Virus record (IMG/VR): IMGVR_UViG_3300044547_000562
Location: 1 to 39,882 of that record
DNA: 39,882 nt
DNA from: a virus
Strand: one strand, 5' to 3'
Part shown: positions 22,351 through 30,771 of the stretch, piece by piece
Numbering within the stretch: position 1 is the stretch's first letter
Layout: every line of letters begins with the position of its first letter
Translations under genes and position numbers: made by a program
Notes under the pieces: model-generated
The model's database searches: none
What the model was told of the DNA's origin: nothing
The model's input: the letters and a program-made list of their open reading frames with translations, nothing else

Positions 22351-22583
22351 ACACGCGCCATAAAAGTTGTGCCGGGACCGGGAACGCGGGGCAGTTTGCC
22401 CTGTGCGTCATAAATGCCACTGTAAGGGCTAATCTTGTCTGATGGCATTGCTGAGCCATTTGTGCCCTCTGGGCCGCTGCTGGCGGGCTTCCTGTCGGCT
22501 AGGGCCACCAAGTTAGCAGGGGCCTGCACCCCGGTGTAGCGTTGAATCAGTTCTGGAATTATTGGTATTGGAAGTACAGTCAT
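22347..22583 (-). CDS. Small Pro-rich late protein
   Basis: 78 aa from the ATG at 22583, the first gene after the three RNA motif copies that follow the capsid gene. It starts MTVLPIPIIPELIQRYTG and continues with a Gly/Pro/Ser-rich, probably disordered region. Its stop overlaps the next ATG. The function is unknown. Confidence 0.6.
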   Translation of the reverse strand: MTVLPIPIIPELIQRYTGVQAPANLVALADRKPASSGPEGTNGSAMPSDKISPYSGIYDAQGKLPRVPGPGTTFMARV

Positions 22584-22660
22584 AAAAATTGACTGCTTAC
22601 GGCAGTCAGTCGGAATCTAGTTGGTTAAAGACTCAATGTTCTTCGTCTGGATGAAAGTGT

Positions 22661-22704
22661 GCCGTCTCTCCGGCTGTCACACCACTGCATCGACCGAGTA
22701 TCCC
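22661..22704 (-). ncRNA. Three-hairpin GAGAGA RNA motif, copy C3 (divergent)
   Basis: P3 GCCG-GAGAGA-CGGC is perfect (22661-22674), preceded by GAC (22676-22678) and a weaker P2 AUAC/GUGU (22698-22701 with 22679-22682). The GGG joining P1 and P2 lacks its free A, and no clear P1 is visible; GACCG/CGGUC can pair instead. It is the last and most decayed copy of the cluster, ending about 80 nt before the next gene. Confidence 0.5.
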
Positions 22705-22757
22705 GGTCCGCGCTCGCCGGCATGGAGCCAGCATGGCAGGTGTCGCTAAACTGAAGA

Positions 22758-22845
22758 AATCGTCTCTCCGATTAGTCACGTCTTAGTCGTTGCAGGGACG
22801 TTCCCGTCTGGTTTTACGCCTTTTAACTTGGGGCCACGCTCCAGA
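22758..22845 (-). ncRNA. Three-hairpin GAGAGA RNA motif, copy C2
   Basis: P1 UCUGG/CCAGA (22841-22845 with 22807-22811, 29-nt loop), GGGA (22802-22805), P2 ACGUC/GACGU (22797-22801 with 22778-22782), GAC (22775-22777), P3 AAUCG-GAGAGA-CGAUU (22758-22773). Compared with copies A1 and C1, the P2 and P3 stem bases have changed on both sides while pairing is kept. That is the covariation expected of a functional RNA structure. Confidence 0.68.
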
Positions 22846-22871
22846 TCGCGCACCTCGCGCTGCGAAGATAT

Positions 22872-22936
22872 CTCTGTCTCTCCAGAGTGTCACGCCCATT
22901 GACTCTTGGCGGCGTTCCCGATCTCGCGTCCGAGAT
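22872..22936 (-). ncRNA. Three-hairpin GAGAGA RNA motif, copy C1 (adjacent to capsid stop codon)
   Basis: P1 AUCUCG-GACG-CGAGAU (22921-22936) starts on the last base of the capsid stop codon. GGGA (22916-22919), P2 ACGCC/GGCGU (22911-22915 with 22892-22896), GAC (22889-22891) and P3 CUCUG-GAGAGA-CAGAG (22872-22887) follow. Tandem copies C2 and C3 come next. The position suggests a role in capsid mRNA stability, processing or termination, but there is no U-tract. Confidence 0.7.
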
Positions 22937-24012
22937 TAAGCAGCGTTGTAGTCGAACTTGCCGAGACCCAGCGGGTTCCCAACAACCAGACCAGCAACAG
23001 CTTCCACAAGGCGTCCGGGTCCACCACCGTTGTCGGTAAGCGGAGTGACCTGAGCCACGTTGCCGCCATAACGCACTTCGATGAGGTTCATGTCAAGCAC
23101 AAGGCCCTTGAACGCCGTGGGCGTGTAGGTCGTGCCAGACACAGTCCCGATGAACGTGGTCGGATGCAAACGCACCGTGCCGAAGTCACCCTGAAACACG
23201 TCCAGCGACTGGATGTAGGTGTCAGCAGCGGCATCACGCTGGAAGGTCTGCACCTTCGTTGCGCCTGCGCCGGTCACGCCCACAGTGGAAGTGGTGGTCA
23301 GGCTGGTCGTCCCAAGCAGGCCGGTGAAAGCGCGTTTCAGGTCGGTGCCCACGATGCAGTCAAAGCTCGTGTAGTGACCAGTCTGGTCGAAGATCGACTT
23401 GAGCAAGCCCTGCACAACAGAGTCCGTCAGGGACGTTCCAAGCGCGGCGCCCGTGCCCACGATGGAAGTCGTAGGAGTACGGAAGATGGAAGGAATGTCT
23501 CCAGGAGTCGGAGTGCCCGTGCCGGCGTTGCTGATCCAGGTCTGCGCACCAGCGGTACGGTAGGCCTGGGTCTGGTTGCCGGTGTCAACCTGCGAAACCT
23601 GATTGGAGGTCATCGTGACTTCCATGTCCCGCTTGATCCCGGTGATCGCCTTGGCCACGTTGTCAGCCAGTTCGTCACGCACGCCAGCGACATCAGCGAT
23701 GTCCTGAGTGAGCTTGGAAACGCGGACTGCGCGCCGGTAGATCTGGGCGTAGTTGGCAAGTTCGGAACGATAGTTAACAACGTAGTTGCTAACGCCGCTC
23801 GTGAGGTTCACGTCAAGACCGTCCGGCACGCCGCCAACTTCAGGAGTCGGAAGGCTGTCGGACTGCCAACGGAAGAACATGTTGCCGGGCTTGGAGCCCT
23901 TTTTGGCCATAGACGTGAAGGGCGTGTCCTTGGCGTCAACCAAGGCGATCATGTCCATCAAGTCTTCGCGCTTACCGCGGCCGGAGAGATTAGGTTCTGT
24001 AAGAACAGGCAT
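22936..24012 (-). CDS. Major capsid protein (DUF5309-like)
   Basis: 358 aa, ATG at 24012. Segments such as REDLMDMIALVDAKDTPFTS and FFRWQSDSLPTPEVGGVPDG, and RRAVRVSKLTQDIADVAG..DELADNVAKAITGIKRDMEVTM, match the N-terminal and spine-helix pattern of DUF5309/SU10-like HK97-fold capsid proteins. The C-terminal VLDMNLIEVRYGGNVAQVTP strand leads to a short end. It lies directly after the scaffold gene, as usual. Three structured RNA copies begin at its stop codon. Confidence 0.88.
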   Translation of the reverse strand: MPVLTEPNLSGRGKREDLMDMIALVDAKDTPFTSMAKKGSKPGNMFFRWQSDSLPTPEVGGVPDGLDVNLTSGVSNYVVNYRSELANYAQIYRRAVRVSKLTQDIADVAGVRDELADNVAKAITGIKRDMEVTMTSNQVSQVDTGNQTQAYRTAGAQTWISNAGTGTPTPGDIPSIFRTPTTSIVGTGAALGTSLTDSVVQGLLKSIFDQTGHYTSFDCIVGTDLKRAFTGLLGTTSLTTTSTVGVTGAGATKVQTFQRDAAADTYIQSLDVFQGDFGTVRLHPTTFIGTVSGTTYTPTAFKGLVLDMNLIEVRYGGNVAQVTPLTDNGGGPGRLVEAVAGLVVGNPLGLGKFDYNAA

Positions 24013-24047
24013 ATGATTAAGAGAGTTTCTGCGTTTTACTGAGTGAA

Positions 24048-25025
24048 CTAAACAAAGTTCATTGCTTTTACTAGGTCCGTCAAACCATCACGGCTGCCAC
24101 CAGCTTTTGCAAACTGCTGTTTGGCCTTTGTCTGATCTCCATTAGAATTGCTCATTGGCGGAGCCTTTGCTGAACTTGGCTGTACCGGCGCCCTGCGAAT
24201 CGGCTGGCTTTGGGATTTGCCCTTTGCCTTTGCCTCTGCGTAGGTTTTTGCACCAAGCACCATCAAGCCTGTCAAATGCTTCCAATCAGGTCTGCGTTTC
24301 ACTTCAGGGAAATCGCGAACAACCTGCTGAGCAACTTGGTACTCTTCAGATTCTTTCTTTCCCCACCAAGGAAAGTCAGCGGTTACCTGAGCGTCTGCCT
24401 GGGCCTGCTGTTGCAGGTAGCTCAGACGAGCCGGTAGCTCAATCTCCTTGCGCTTCATTGCGGTTCGCCTCATTGCTCTGACATCCTTGTCTGAAAGCTC
24501 GTGCTCCGTGCCATCTGGCAAAGAGATTACGCCTCCATCCATGTTGTCTTCGCACCACAACAAAACCTCTACTGCTTTATCGTATTCGCTTTTTACCTGT
24601 TCAAAGGTATTGAGCTTTTCCGAGAACTCAGTTTGATCTTGTTGCTTTGCAGGAACAGAAGACTTTGCAGTCTCAAGTTCTTGCTGAAGCTCAGCCAAAC
24701 GCGCCTTATGCGACTCTAATTCGGATTGGGCAGCCTTCTTCGCGGCAACTAATTTGTTGATGCGCTTCTGGACACCCTTGGTCAAAGAACTGCTGTCGTG
24801 ATGTTCGGAGTCATCATCAGCCTGCTGATCGTCCTCTGAAGAGGAATCCACCGCTTCTGATTCATCCTGCCCCTGTGTGGCCGGAGCTGCCTCCCCCTCG
24901 TCAAGGAAGCTGGTTTTCAAGAGATGGCTAAGATCTCTCTCATCCATTAAACCGAGTTTCTGAGCAACGGGACTTACTTCTGCCTCCTGATTCCCGGAAT
25001 CAGGCTGTGCTTCGTTTTCGTTCAT
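24048..25025 (-). CDS. Capsid scaffolding protein
   Basis: 325 aa. The first about 95 residues are highly acidic and Ser/Gln-rich (DSSSEDDQQADDDSEHHDSS). Residues 95-160 form a coiled coil (NKLVAAKKAAQSELESHKAR). A helical middle and a basic, disordered C-terminus follow, ending in LTDLVKAMNFV, a likely capsid-binding helix. This layout is standard for phage scaffolds, and it sits between the portal and capsid genes. A 7-bp hairpin (25064-25092) lies in the gap just upstream. Confidence 0.8.
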   Translation of the reverse strand: MNENEAQPDSGNQEAEVSPVAQKLGLMDERDLSHLLKTSFLDEGEAAPATQGQDESEAVDSSSEDDQQADDDSEHHDSSSLTKGVQKRINKLVAAKKAAQSELESHKARLAELQQELETAKSSVPAKQQDQTEFSEKLNTFEQVKSEYDKAVEVLLWCEDNMDGGVISLPDGTEHELSDKDVRAMRRTAMKRKEIELPARLSYLQQQAQADAQVTADFPWWGKKESEEYQVAQQVVRDFPEVKRRPDWKHLTGLMVLGAKTYAEAKAKGKSQSQPIRRAPVQPSSAKAPPMSNSNGDQTKAKQQFAKAGGSRDGLTDLVKAMNFV

Positions 25026-25063
25026 GCGGTTAAGGTCGCAAGTTCCTTATTATTACAAACCAG

Positions 25064-25092
25064 TAACGCTGGCAGGCCCGTTATTAGCGTTA
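25064..25092 (-). other. Hairpin overlapping the stop codon before the scaffold gene
   Basis: TAACGCT (25064-25070) and AGCGTTA (25086-25092) form a perfect 7-bp stem with a 15-nt loop. The stem contains the TAA stop of the upstream small gene, and the scaffold start is 38 nt further on. There is no U-tract, so it is more likely an mRNA stability or processing element than a terminator. Confidence 0.4.
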
Positions 25093-25341
25093 TGCCAAAT
25101 CTTTTTCATCAGTCAAGCCATTTAGTTTTAGTGCTTCTTGTCTTAATGTTAAGAGTGTTGAGTAAACCAGATTAACGCCATCGGCCTGGCCACAAGCGTG
25201 GACGCGGTCTTCACCCTTGTTGTTATTGCCAACCGCTCCCATCCAAAGCTGTTCCTGCATCTGTTGGATTGTCTCAATGATCTGATCCCACATGTGGTTC
25301 TTGCCGGCAAAGCCGTAAGCTGCGCGTTCGCTTTGTGTCAT
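25090..25341 (-). CDS. Small conserved protein between portal and scaffold
   Basis: 83 aa, ATG at 25341, one base after the portal stop. The IIETIQQMQEQLW helix, the central DRVHACGQADGVNLV block and the C-terminal LRQEALKLNGL suggest a small helical protein. The conserved-looking HACGQADGV loop holds a Cys/His pair. The function is unknown; position suggests head assembly. Confidence 0.65.
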   Translation of the reverse strand: MTQSERAAYGFAGKNHMWDQIIETIQQMQEQLWMGAVGNNNKGEDRVHACGQADGVNLVYSTLLTLRQEALKLNGLTDEKDLA

Positions 25342-25342
25342 A

Positions 25343-27460
25343 TTACTGCCCCGGTTGCTGCTGCATTGGAGTTACGCCAAGCCTTCCAATCTGAGCGTTC
25401 TGCTGCTGCATGATGCTCATCTGAAGGTTTTTCACATAGTTCTCAAAGAGAGCTTGGAAGTTAGGATCAGACTGGAGCGCTTGCTGGGCCTTGGGATTGC
25501 TCTGCATGACCTGCTGGGCAAACTGCATCTTGGTTTGCGCCGCGGGATCGTTCTCCTGATACAGGGCTTCGTTTCCTAGCAACATCATCCCGATGTCCGT
25601 CTGCACGTCCTTGAACATCTTCTGAGAAGCCTGCTCCTGATTAAGGATTAGTTCACCTGCCATCTCAGGAGCAATAGCCTGAATGAGCATCTCCGTGATC
25701 CGGTTAGCGTTGAGCACGCCACCTGTATCCATCTGTTTGATCTTGGTCAGGAAGTCCACCTTTTGTGCGATGTACTCCTTGTCCAAATTCATCACGTCAA
25801 ATCGGACATTGATGTCAAATTCGTTGTGGATCTCAGACAGGTTTTGCGGCAGTTGCCCGCCAGTGATGCGCTGGATCTCCTGCGCCGGCATGTACTGGCA
25901 GCACAGAGAGAACATCTGCCGGAACACAGAACGCCAGGATAGGAGCCACGAGTTGACCAATGCCTGCTGAAGCATCTGGGTGGTCATTGGCATCACGTTG
26001 GGGTTTGCCGTCCCAAAGTAGGCTGCGTGCTGCTGCTCAACGCGCTGGATCAGGTTAAACGCTACGGTAGGTTCACGAGCTGGCGGCTCCATGAAGCTGT
26101 AGTCGTTCTGATTGGTCACCGGCAGCGACACGCCTGGGCCGATCTTGTTGATCGCGCCAACACGCTTAACTACCTTGATCGGCGGCAGTGTCGAGAATGC
26201 TGTGTGGTCGCGGATTGAGTCATGCTGGGCCTTGATCTCGTCCTGATCGGTGGTCGCCAACTCCGGGATGCCGCGGGTGTCCGTAATAGCGCGGCGAATC
26301 TGCTCCCGGCGGAACTCCACAAAGGGATACTCGCCATGGGCGTAGTCAAGACGCTCGTGAATGGCCCAGGAATCACCATCGGATTGCCGATTAGACGCAG
26401 CCTGAGGGCAAATAACAGTGTAGAAAATAGCCGGAGCATCGCCATCAAGACTTTTGGTGTAGCAGTAAACGATCTCCACCATGTTCATGTAGTTTACACC
26501 GTTGTAGACCATCATGGTGGTAGTCGGGAGCAGGTTAATGTTGTAATAGCTGCTCGATTTACCCAACTGCTGCAACGCACGCTCAACCCAGTCTGGATTC
26601 CAGCCTTCTGTCGTGATTTTTTCACGCAACTCAACCTCAGACATCCAAGTCCGGCGAAAGATTACCCGAGACCGTTGTAAGTCCGCGGTTTCAGGAGGAA
26701 AGATAATTTCATCCCACGGCTTAAGGGCTACGATCTCGGGCAAATTCTTGCTGACGTACTCCTCATCCATCGAGGTTACGCCGGTAGCCGCCAACTCACG
26801 CACCATGCGCTTGGCATCAGAAGCCTTCAGGGTAGGCATGGCAGTCAGCATGATTTCTGCCGCTTGCTCCGGGGCGCTCACAATCAATTGAGGCAACTCC
26901 ATGAGTACCTGGCTGCCTGATTGCTGCGCCAAACCCATGATCTGCTCCATCGAGATCTCTTGAGTACGGACACTGATGTTCTGCTGCCAACCCACAAAGA
27001 AGGCGCTCCAGCCGTACTGAAGTGCGTACTGGGCGCCCAAAGTAGCCTCCTTGTAGAGTTGCTGGGGCATCTTGCAGTCGCGAATCCAACGCAGTAGGGT
27101 CGTCCCAATCTGGGAGACCGGCATGTCGGTAAGTTCCGTGCCGTTGGCTCGAAGCTCAGCCTTCTGAAAGGCGCCTACAAGCAGGGAAGTAAGCTCGTTA
27201 CAGGTAGCGTCGATTAGGCGCGCCCGCACGTCAGAAGCACCTTCAAACGGCCAAGCTGGGTCACCTTCGGAGCGGTTCTCAGAGTGCTTCTTGCCGTCAT
27301 CGGTCTGACCGGGCCACCGGCAGAAGCGGATATTGTCAAACTTGGTCACCAGATTGCCCTGGCTGGAGTTAATCATCGCACGATTATACTCGCTCAAAAG
27401 CTCCCCAACATGTGGCTTGGCAGAGGCAATTGCCAGAACGTCTGTGTTTGTGTTCAACAT
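25343..27460 (-). CDS. Portal protein
   Basis: 705 aa. The N-terminal RFCRWPGQTDDGKKHSENRS...DPAWPFEGASDVRARLIDAT and the long helical middle, with LKPWDEIIFPPETADLQRSR, FVEFRREQIRR and GIPELATTDQDEIKAQHDSI, are characteristic of large podovirus-type portals. The C-terminus is Gln/Met-rich and helical, like a barrel extension. It forms the dodecameric DNA channel at one capsid vertex. It lies immediately after large terminase, with a 4-nt gap. Confidence 0.88.
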   Translation of the reverse strand: MLNTNTDVLAIASAKPHVGELLSEYNRAMINSSQGNLVTKFDNIRFCRWPGQTDDGKKHSENRSEGDPAWPFEGASDVRARLIDATCNELTSLLVGAFQKAELRANGTELTDMPVSQIGTTLLRWIRDCKMPQQLYKEATLGAQYALQYGWSAFFVGWQQNISVRTQEISMEQIMGLAQQSGSQVLMELPQLIVSAPEQAAEIMLTAMPTLKASDAKRMVRELAATGVTSMDEEYVSKNLPEIVALKPWDEIIFPPETADLQRSRVIFRRTWMSEVELREKITTEGWNPDWVERALQQLGKSSSYYNINLLPTTTMMVYNGVNYMNMVEIVYCYTKSLDGDAPAIFYTVICPQAASNRQSDGDSWAIHERLDYAHGEYPFVEFRREQIRRAITDTRGIPELATTDQDEIKAQHDSIRDHTAFSTLPPIKVVKRVGAINKIGPGVSLPVTNQNDYSFMEPPAREPTVAFNLIQRVEQQHAAYFGTANPNVMPMTTQMLQQALVNSWLLSWRSVFRQMFSLCCQYMPAQEIQRITGGQLPQNLSEIHNEFDINVRFDVMNLDKEYIAQKVDFLTKIKQMDTGGVLNANRITEMLIQAIAPEMAGELILNQEQASQKMFKDVQTDIGMMLLGNEALYQENDPAAQTKMQFAQQVMQSNPKAQQALQSDPNFQALFENYVKNLQMSIMQQQNAQIGRLGVTPMQQQPGQ

Positions 27461-27464
27461 ACCT

Positions 27465-29186
27465 TTAATAGCTTCCGCACTTATTAAATTTTTGCCACTG
27501 ATTCTTTGATGACACTGTGTGGCTAGGTTGCATTACCACAAGGTAGCCGAGAGCGTCAATTGGATCTTTGCAGGCGCCCTTCTGACCGTCATGCCCTGTC
27601 CACTCCCTTAACGAATAAATAAGGTTGTGGCAGTTTTCATGCACCATTAACCGTGGATGGTTCTTTTCCACATCAATATCAGCGTCCCTATCGTAGCAGA
27701 GTAGGTCGTTAATAATTAAAACACGCTCATCCACTGATACACTAGCAGCAGGGAGGAAATAAAGAGGTTCAGTAGCGTCCAAAAGAAGATCCAACAGTGT
27801 AACGCCACCCTCTTTGCTGGTGGTCTCTGTGCCTGCGCTTCTTGGGTCAATGTAGCGTTCTGCGATCTCCTCACGTTTGTCATCATGTGTTTCCAGGCTC
27901 CAGACAAGTTCAGTGTACTCGTTAATTCCGCGGCCAGAACCGCTTCTCTGTGCAGGGCCGGGCCTACCGTCAGCCTTGTCACTTGGTAGCGCCCACTCTC
28001 CGTAGCTTTGATCCGGCCACTCACGGTAGACCCACACTGTACCATGAGCGTCCACTCTGGCCCAGAGCATGAACCAGTTCCGGGCGCCAGCAGGATCAGC
28101 CACCATGTAGTTGGTCCCCTCAGGACAGTGGTCCGTAACGCTATCGGTGAAGATGTTCCGATCCCCAAACATGGGAAACTGACTACCGGCAGTCTGTTCT
28201 GCCCAGCCGTAAGCGCGGATTTTAATGTCGTGAGTGCTGCGTCCCTTGAGGGTCTGCTGCATCCGTTCCCAGTTGTTGTAGGGATTGAGCTTGGAGTGAA
28301 ACCAGATGCAGGCGTGCTTCCCGTAGACGCCTTCCGCGGTGTAGGGCATGTGCCCTTTGGGTACGCCGATAACATTGTTGTGCGGCAAAAGCTCACTCTC
28401 CTTCCAGGTCTTAATCCGGCTGGTCGAGATGAACTCTTTTACGGTCTGCGTGTAGCCGAGGATGGGCGTGAAGGTCACAAGCAGCTTTCCGTTACGGGTA
28501 ATCAAGCGGTACTTGAGCGTCTCCAGCCAGTCTGCCGGTACAAGCTCGTCACACCAGACAAAGTCCACCTCGCCGCCCTCGACTACCTTGATGTCCTGGC
28601 TGTAGTTTAGGAACCAGATCTGGTTGCCGTTGTAGACTGCGGTATTGTCGGAAAAACCGTTCTTCTGGGTCCAGCTCACTTGAGTACTCTTGCTGCGTTT
28701 GGCTTCTTTAAGTTCCGGTGGCAGGTACTTCTGAAAGACGTTTTGCTGCATGGACACGCTCGTCATGTTGGTCGTGTGCAGGCACCAGATGTTGAGGCCA
28801 CGCTTCTTAAATTTGTCCTTGATCCAGTCCGGGGCAAAGCCGTTTAAGTCAGCGCCCACAAACGCCTGGGCGATCCGTTTGGCAGCGTACTCAGTCTTAC
28901 CAGCGCGGTTGCCACCGAGGATGAGCATTTCGGAGTGTGTGTTGAGTAGGTTGTCAGCGTCCTTCCAAGACTCCAGCTCCGTTCCGTACCTGTGAGGGTC
29001 AGATTGCTCAGCCCTGACACGCTGCTCCCGCATGAGAAAGAGCCGCATGACTTCCTCTGCACCCACGTTGTCGATCATCTGCCTGCGCTGCTCCTCGTCA
29101 GGCGCCGGCATCAGGGGATGCTCGATTAACGGGTAGGTGAGAATCTTCTGGAAAAGTTTAGCTTTCTGCTCGTCAGACGTTGACAT
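27465..29186 (-). CDS. terL: Terminase large subunit
   Basis: 573 aa, ATG at 29186. Walker A is GGNRAGKT (91-98), Walker B VDFVWCDE (207-214, with catalytic E214), and the coupling motif VTFTP is at 237-241. The C-terminal RNase-H-like nuclease starts at YMVADPAGARN (D364) with further acidic residues downstream. It pumps DNA into the prohead through the portal and cuts concatemers. No convincing small terminase lies beside it; the HTH protein at 35650-36195 is a candidate. A 447-nt structured non-coding stretch precedes it. Confidence 0.93.
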   Translation of the reverse strand: MSTSDEQKAKLFQKILTYPLIEHPLMPAPDEEQRRQMIDNVGAEEVMRLFLMREQRVRAEQSDPHRYGTELESWKDADNLLNTHSEMLILGGNRAGKTEYAAKRIAQAFVGADLNGFAPDWIKDKFKKRGLNIWCLHTTNMTSVSMQQNVFQKYLPPELKEAKRSKSTQVSWTQKNGFSDNTAVYNGNQIWFLNYSQDIKVVEGGEVDFVWCDELVPADWLETLKYRLITRNGKLLVTFTPILGYTQTVKEFISTSRIKTWKESELLPHNNVIGVPKGHMPYTAEGVYGKHACIWFHSKLNPYNNWERMQQTLKGRSTHDIKIRAYGWAEQTAGSQFPMFGDRNIFTDSVTDHCPEGTNYMVADPAGARNWFMLWARVDAHGTVWVYREWPDQSYGEWALPSDKADGRPGPAQRSGSGRGINEYTELVWSLETHDDKREEIAERYIDPRSAGTETTSKEGGVTLLDLLLDATEPLYFLPAASVSVDERVLIINDLLCYDRDADIDVEKNHPRLMVHENCHNLIYSLREWTGHDGQKGACKDPIDALGYLVVMQPSHTVSSKNQWQKFNKCGSY

Positions 29187-29633
29187 GATGTGTGGTTTTT
29201 GAGAAGTTACCTGTGCCTCCTAAGATAAGGGGGCCGTGTAGCCACTGGTCAACCTGAAAGACGGACCCACTGGATGAAGACATGGTTCCGGGTATTCCTC
29301 TTGACCCGGATTAAAGATCACTGATGTTCAAGAATCAGTGAGTGCTGCATAGTCACCCACGATAGAGGTAATGCTAGGCTGAACGGGTAGCCATGGGCAA
29401 AGACTATGATATGCGATGCGATATGGTGACTTTTATACGGAAGTACCTCCTTCACTTTGAGCACTACCCCCAATTCTAGGTGGCTAACACTCAGTCTTGG
29501 GGGTACTATGCTCAGCTCAAGGCTCCTATTACCGGAAGTGGTTGGTATTCCCGAAGGGTCGGGCCGACGGCCCGAAGGGAATACAGGTAGCAATACAGGC
29601 TAGCATGGCTACCTATACAGGTTAAGAACGTCC
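29187..29633 (-). ncRNA. Structured non-coding region upstream of terL (candidate RNA)
   Basis: There is no credible gene in these 447 nt. At least four strong perfect inverted repeats are present: GTATTCCC/GGGAATAC enclosing CGGGCC-GAC-GGCCCG (about 29546-29584), TACCCCCAA/TTGGGGGTA (about 29464-29507) extended by TGAGCA/TGCTCA, CACTGAT/ATCAGTG (about 29319-29340), and CCGGGT/ACCCGG (about 29287-29310). A long-range pair GGTAGCCATG/CATGGCTACC (about 29386 and 29604) could close the region. It may be a structured leader, a packaging RNA or the pac/cos site. Confidence 0.45.
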
Positions 29634-30140
29634 TTAGTGATTAAGTACGTTGCCGATTCCTTGGCCGATGTCTCCCAAGAACAGGCTGCCATTCTGTACC
29701 GGGATAAATTGGTTTACTTTGATTTGGTTGCCCTTCTGGCCAACAAAGACTCTACCCAGAGTATCCGTCTCCACGAACCGCTGGTTCTGGTGCTTCTTCA
29801 CCACCCTGGCCTGCCTGACTGTGTAGTCGATGGTTGCCGGCCTGATTATGATCGGCGCCATATCCTGCTTGTGTTCCACAAGACTGGGATCAACCACGCT
29901 TAAAGCGATATGATCGGCGTTTAAATCGTTAAGATCGCTTTTAACCGCGGCTTTAGCGTTAAGATCAGCACTTGGATTGCACTTAAAAGAAGATGCATCA
30001 ACTATGTCAGCCCTAAACATGACCCGGCTGCCAAATCCAGTCTTCTGCCGCCTGTAGTCCACGCCTTCCGTGTACTTGGCCAAGTCATACGCAGCACCCA
30101 ACTGCGCCTTCATCTGCTTTTCATGCACTGTGAATTTCAT
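29634..30140 (-). CDS. First gene of the late block, function unknown
   Basis: 168 aa from the ATG at 30140 (MKFTVHEKQMKAQLGAAYDL). The N-terminal helix is followed by a basic region (RRQKTGFGSRVMF), a middle with SADLNAKAAVKSDLNDLNAD, and a beta-rich C-terminus (FVETDTLGRVFVGQKGNQIK). It has no recognisable domain. It is the first minus-strand gene after the divergent control region, with a TATAAA box 36 nt upstream and a small hairpin between. It could be an early regulator or a packaging factor. Confidence 0.65.
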   Translation of the reverse strand: MKFTVHEKQMKAQLGAAYDLAKYTEGVDYRRQKTGFGSRVMFRADIVDASSFKCNPSADLNAKAAVKSDLNDLNADHIALSVVDPSLVEHKQDMAPIIIRPATIDYTVRQARVVKKHQNQRFVETDTLGRVFVGQKGNQIKVNQFIPVQNGSLFLGDIGQGIGNVLNH

Positions 30141-30149
30141 ACGATTTGC

Positions 30150-30181
30150 GGTCCTACGGACCAAAGTGTTCAATTTTTATA
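30150..30181 (-). promoter_or_regulatory. Candidate promoter for the late block with leader hairpin
   Basis: On the minus strand TATAAA (30176-30181) sits about 36 nt upstream of the ATG at 30140, in a GTGTGTATAAAAATTG context. No good -35 box lies 17 nt upstream. A GGTCC-GTA-GGACC hairpin (30150-30162) falls in the predicted leader close to the start codon and could modulate translation. Assignment rests on sequence inspection only. Confidence 0.35.
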
Positions 30182-30570
30182 CACACCTGTAGCAGCAGAA
30201 AGGACGCCCAGTCTGCACAAGCAAACCAGCTGTACACGATGCTGTACTGGCACTCCCGCCAAGGTGTAGACAGCAGCTTCGCACACAGGGCCAATATGGC
30301 CGCGTCCCTTTCCAACAGCTCACCGGCATGTGTAGCGGCCCTGTGTAGCGGCGTCAAGCAGGTGTGTGGCTAACCGGCCAGGCACAGAGAGGACGGGGCG
30401 CTGGAGCGGGGCAGGCTGCGTAGCAAGCGGGGGCGCACAGAGAGAGGGGCCAGTTGCGGAGAAAATTTTCAGGTGGGGGGATGAGTTGTAGCGAAAGTTC
30501 TCAGACAGAGACAGACCCCCTCCCCCCCTATCGGTTCCGGTCTGACACCGGCCGCGGCCGTCTCTGTGCA

Positions 30571-30601
30571 GCCTTGGGCCGGTTGGAGCCTTGGGCCGGT
30601 T
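30571..30601. repeat. Tandem 14-bp repeat
   Basis: GCCTTGGGCCGGTT occurs at 30571-30584 and again at 30588-30601, a 17-bp period. It lies in the divergent control region beside the ACAGAGAG motifs. Tandem iterons can bind initiators or regulators, but two copies alone do not prove this. Confidence 0.5.
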
Positions 30602-30771
30602 TACAGAGAGAACTCTTTATTACTAGTCTTGTGTGACGTTATTAAACGCGCAAAGTGAGCGGCCGAGCACGGGGGTGGGGACGGGCGGTGGAGGGTGGAG
30701 AGGACCGGCCGGGGAGGGTTGCGCGGGGTTGCTGTGGAACAAGCGCACCTGGACGCATTGCCCACCCAATA

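Noticed and set aside
22584-22935. CRISPR-like array
   Set aside because: The repeats are imperfect, structured and vary in stem sequence, with no constant repeat/unique spacer pattern and no cas genes.
22758-22936. Hammerhead or twister ribozyme
   Set aside because: The linkers GGGA and GAC and the GAGAGA loop do not match the conserved cores (for example CUGAUGA and GAAA of the hammerhead).
22906-24042. Long 378-codon open frame on the plus strand opposite the capsid gene
   Set aside because: It is a mirror of the well-supported capsid gene, with Arg/His-rich composition typical of antisense shadows and no plausible start context.
29318-29593. 91-codon minus-strand frame upstream of terL
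   Set aside because: It needs a TTG start, has no RBS, odd composition, and runs through strong inverted repeats; the region looks non-coding.
30154-30357. 67-codon minus-strand frame in the divergent region
   Set aside because: TTG start without RBS and a composition rich in Cys and Trp; it overlaps the candidate promoter.
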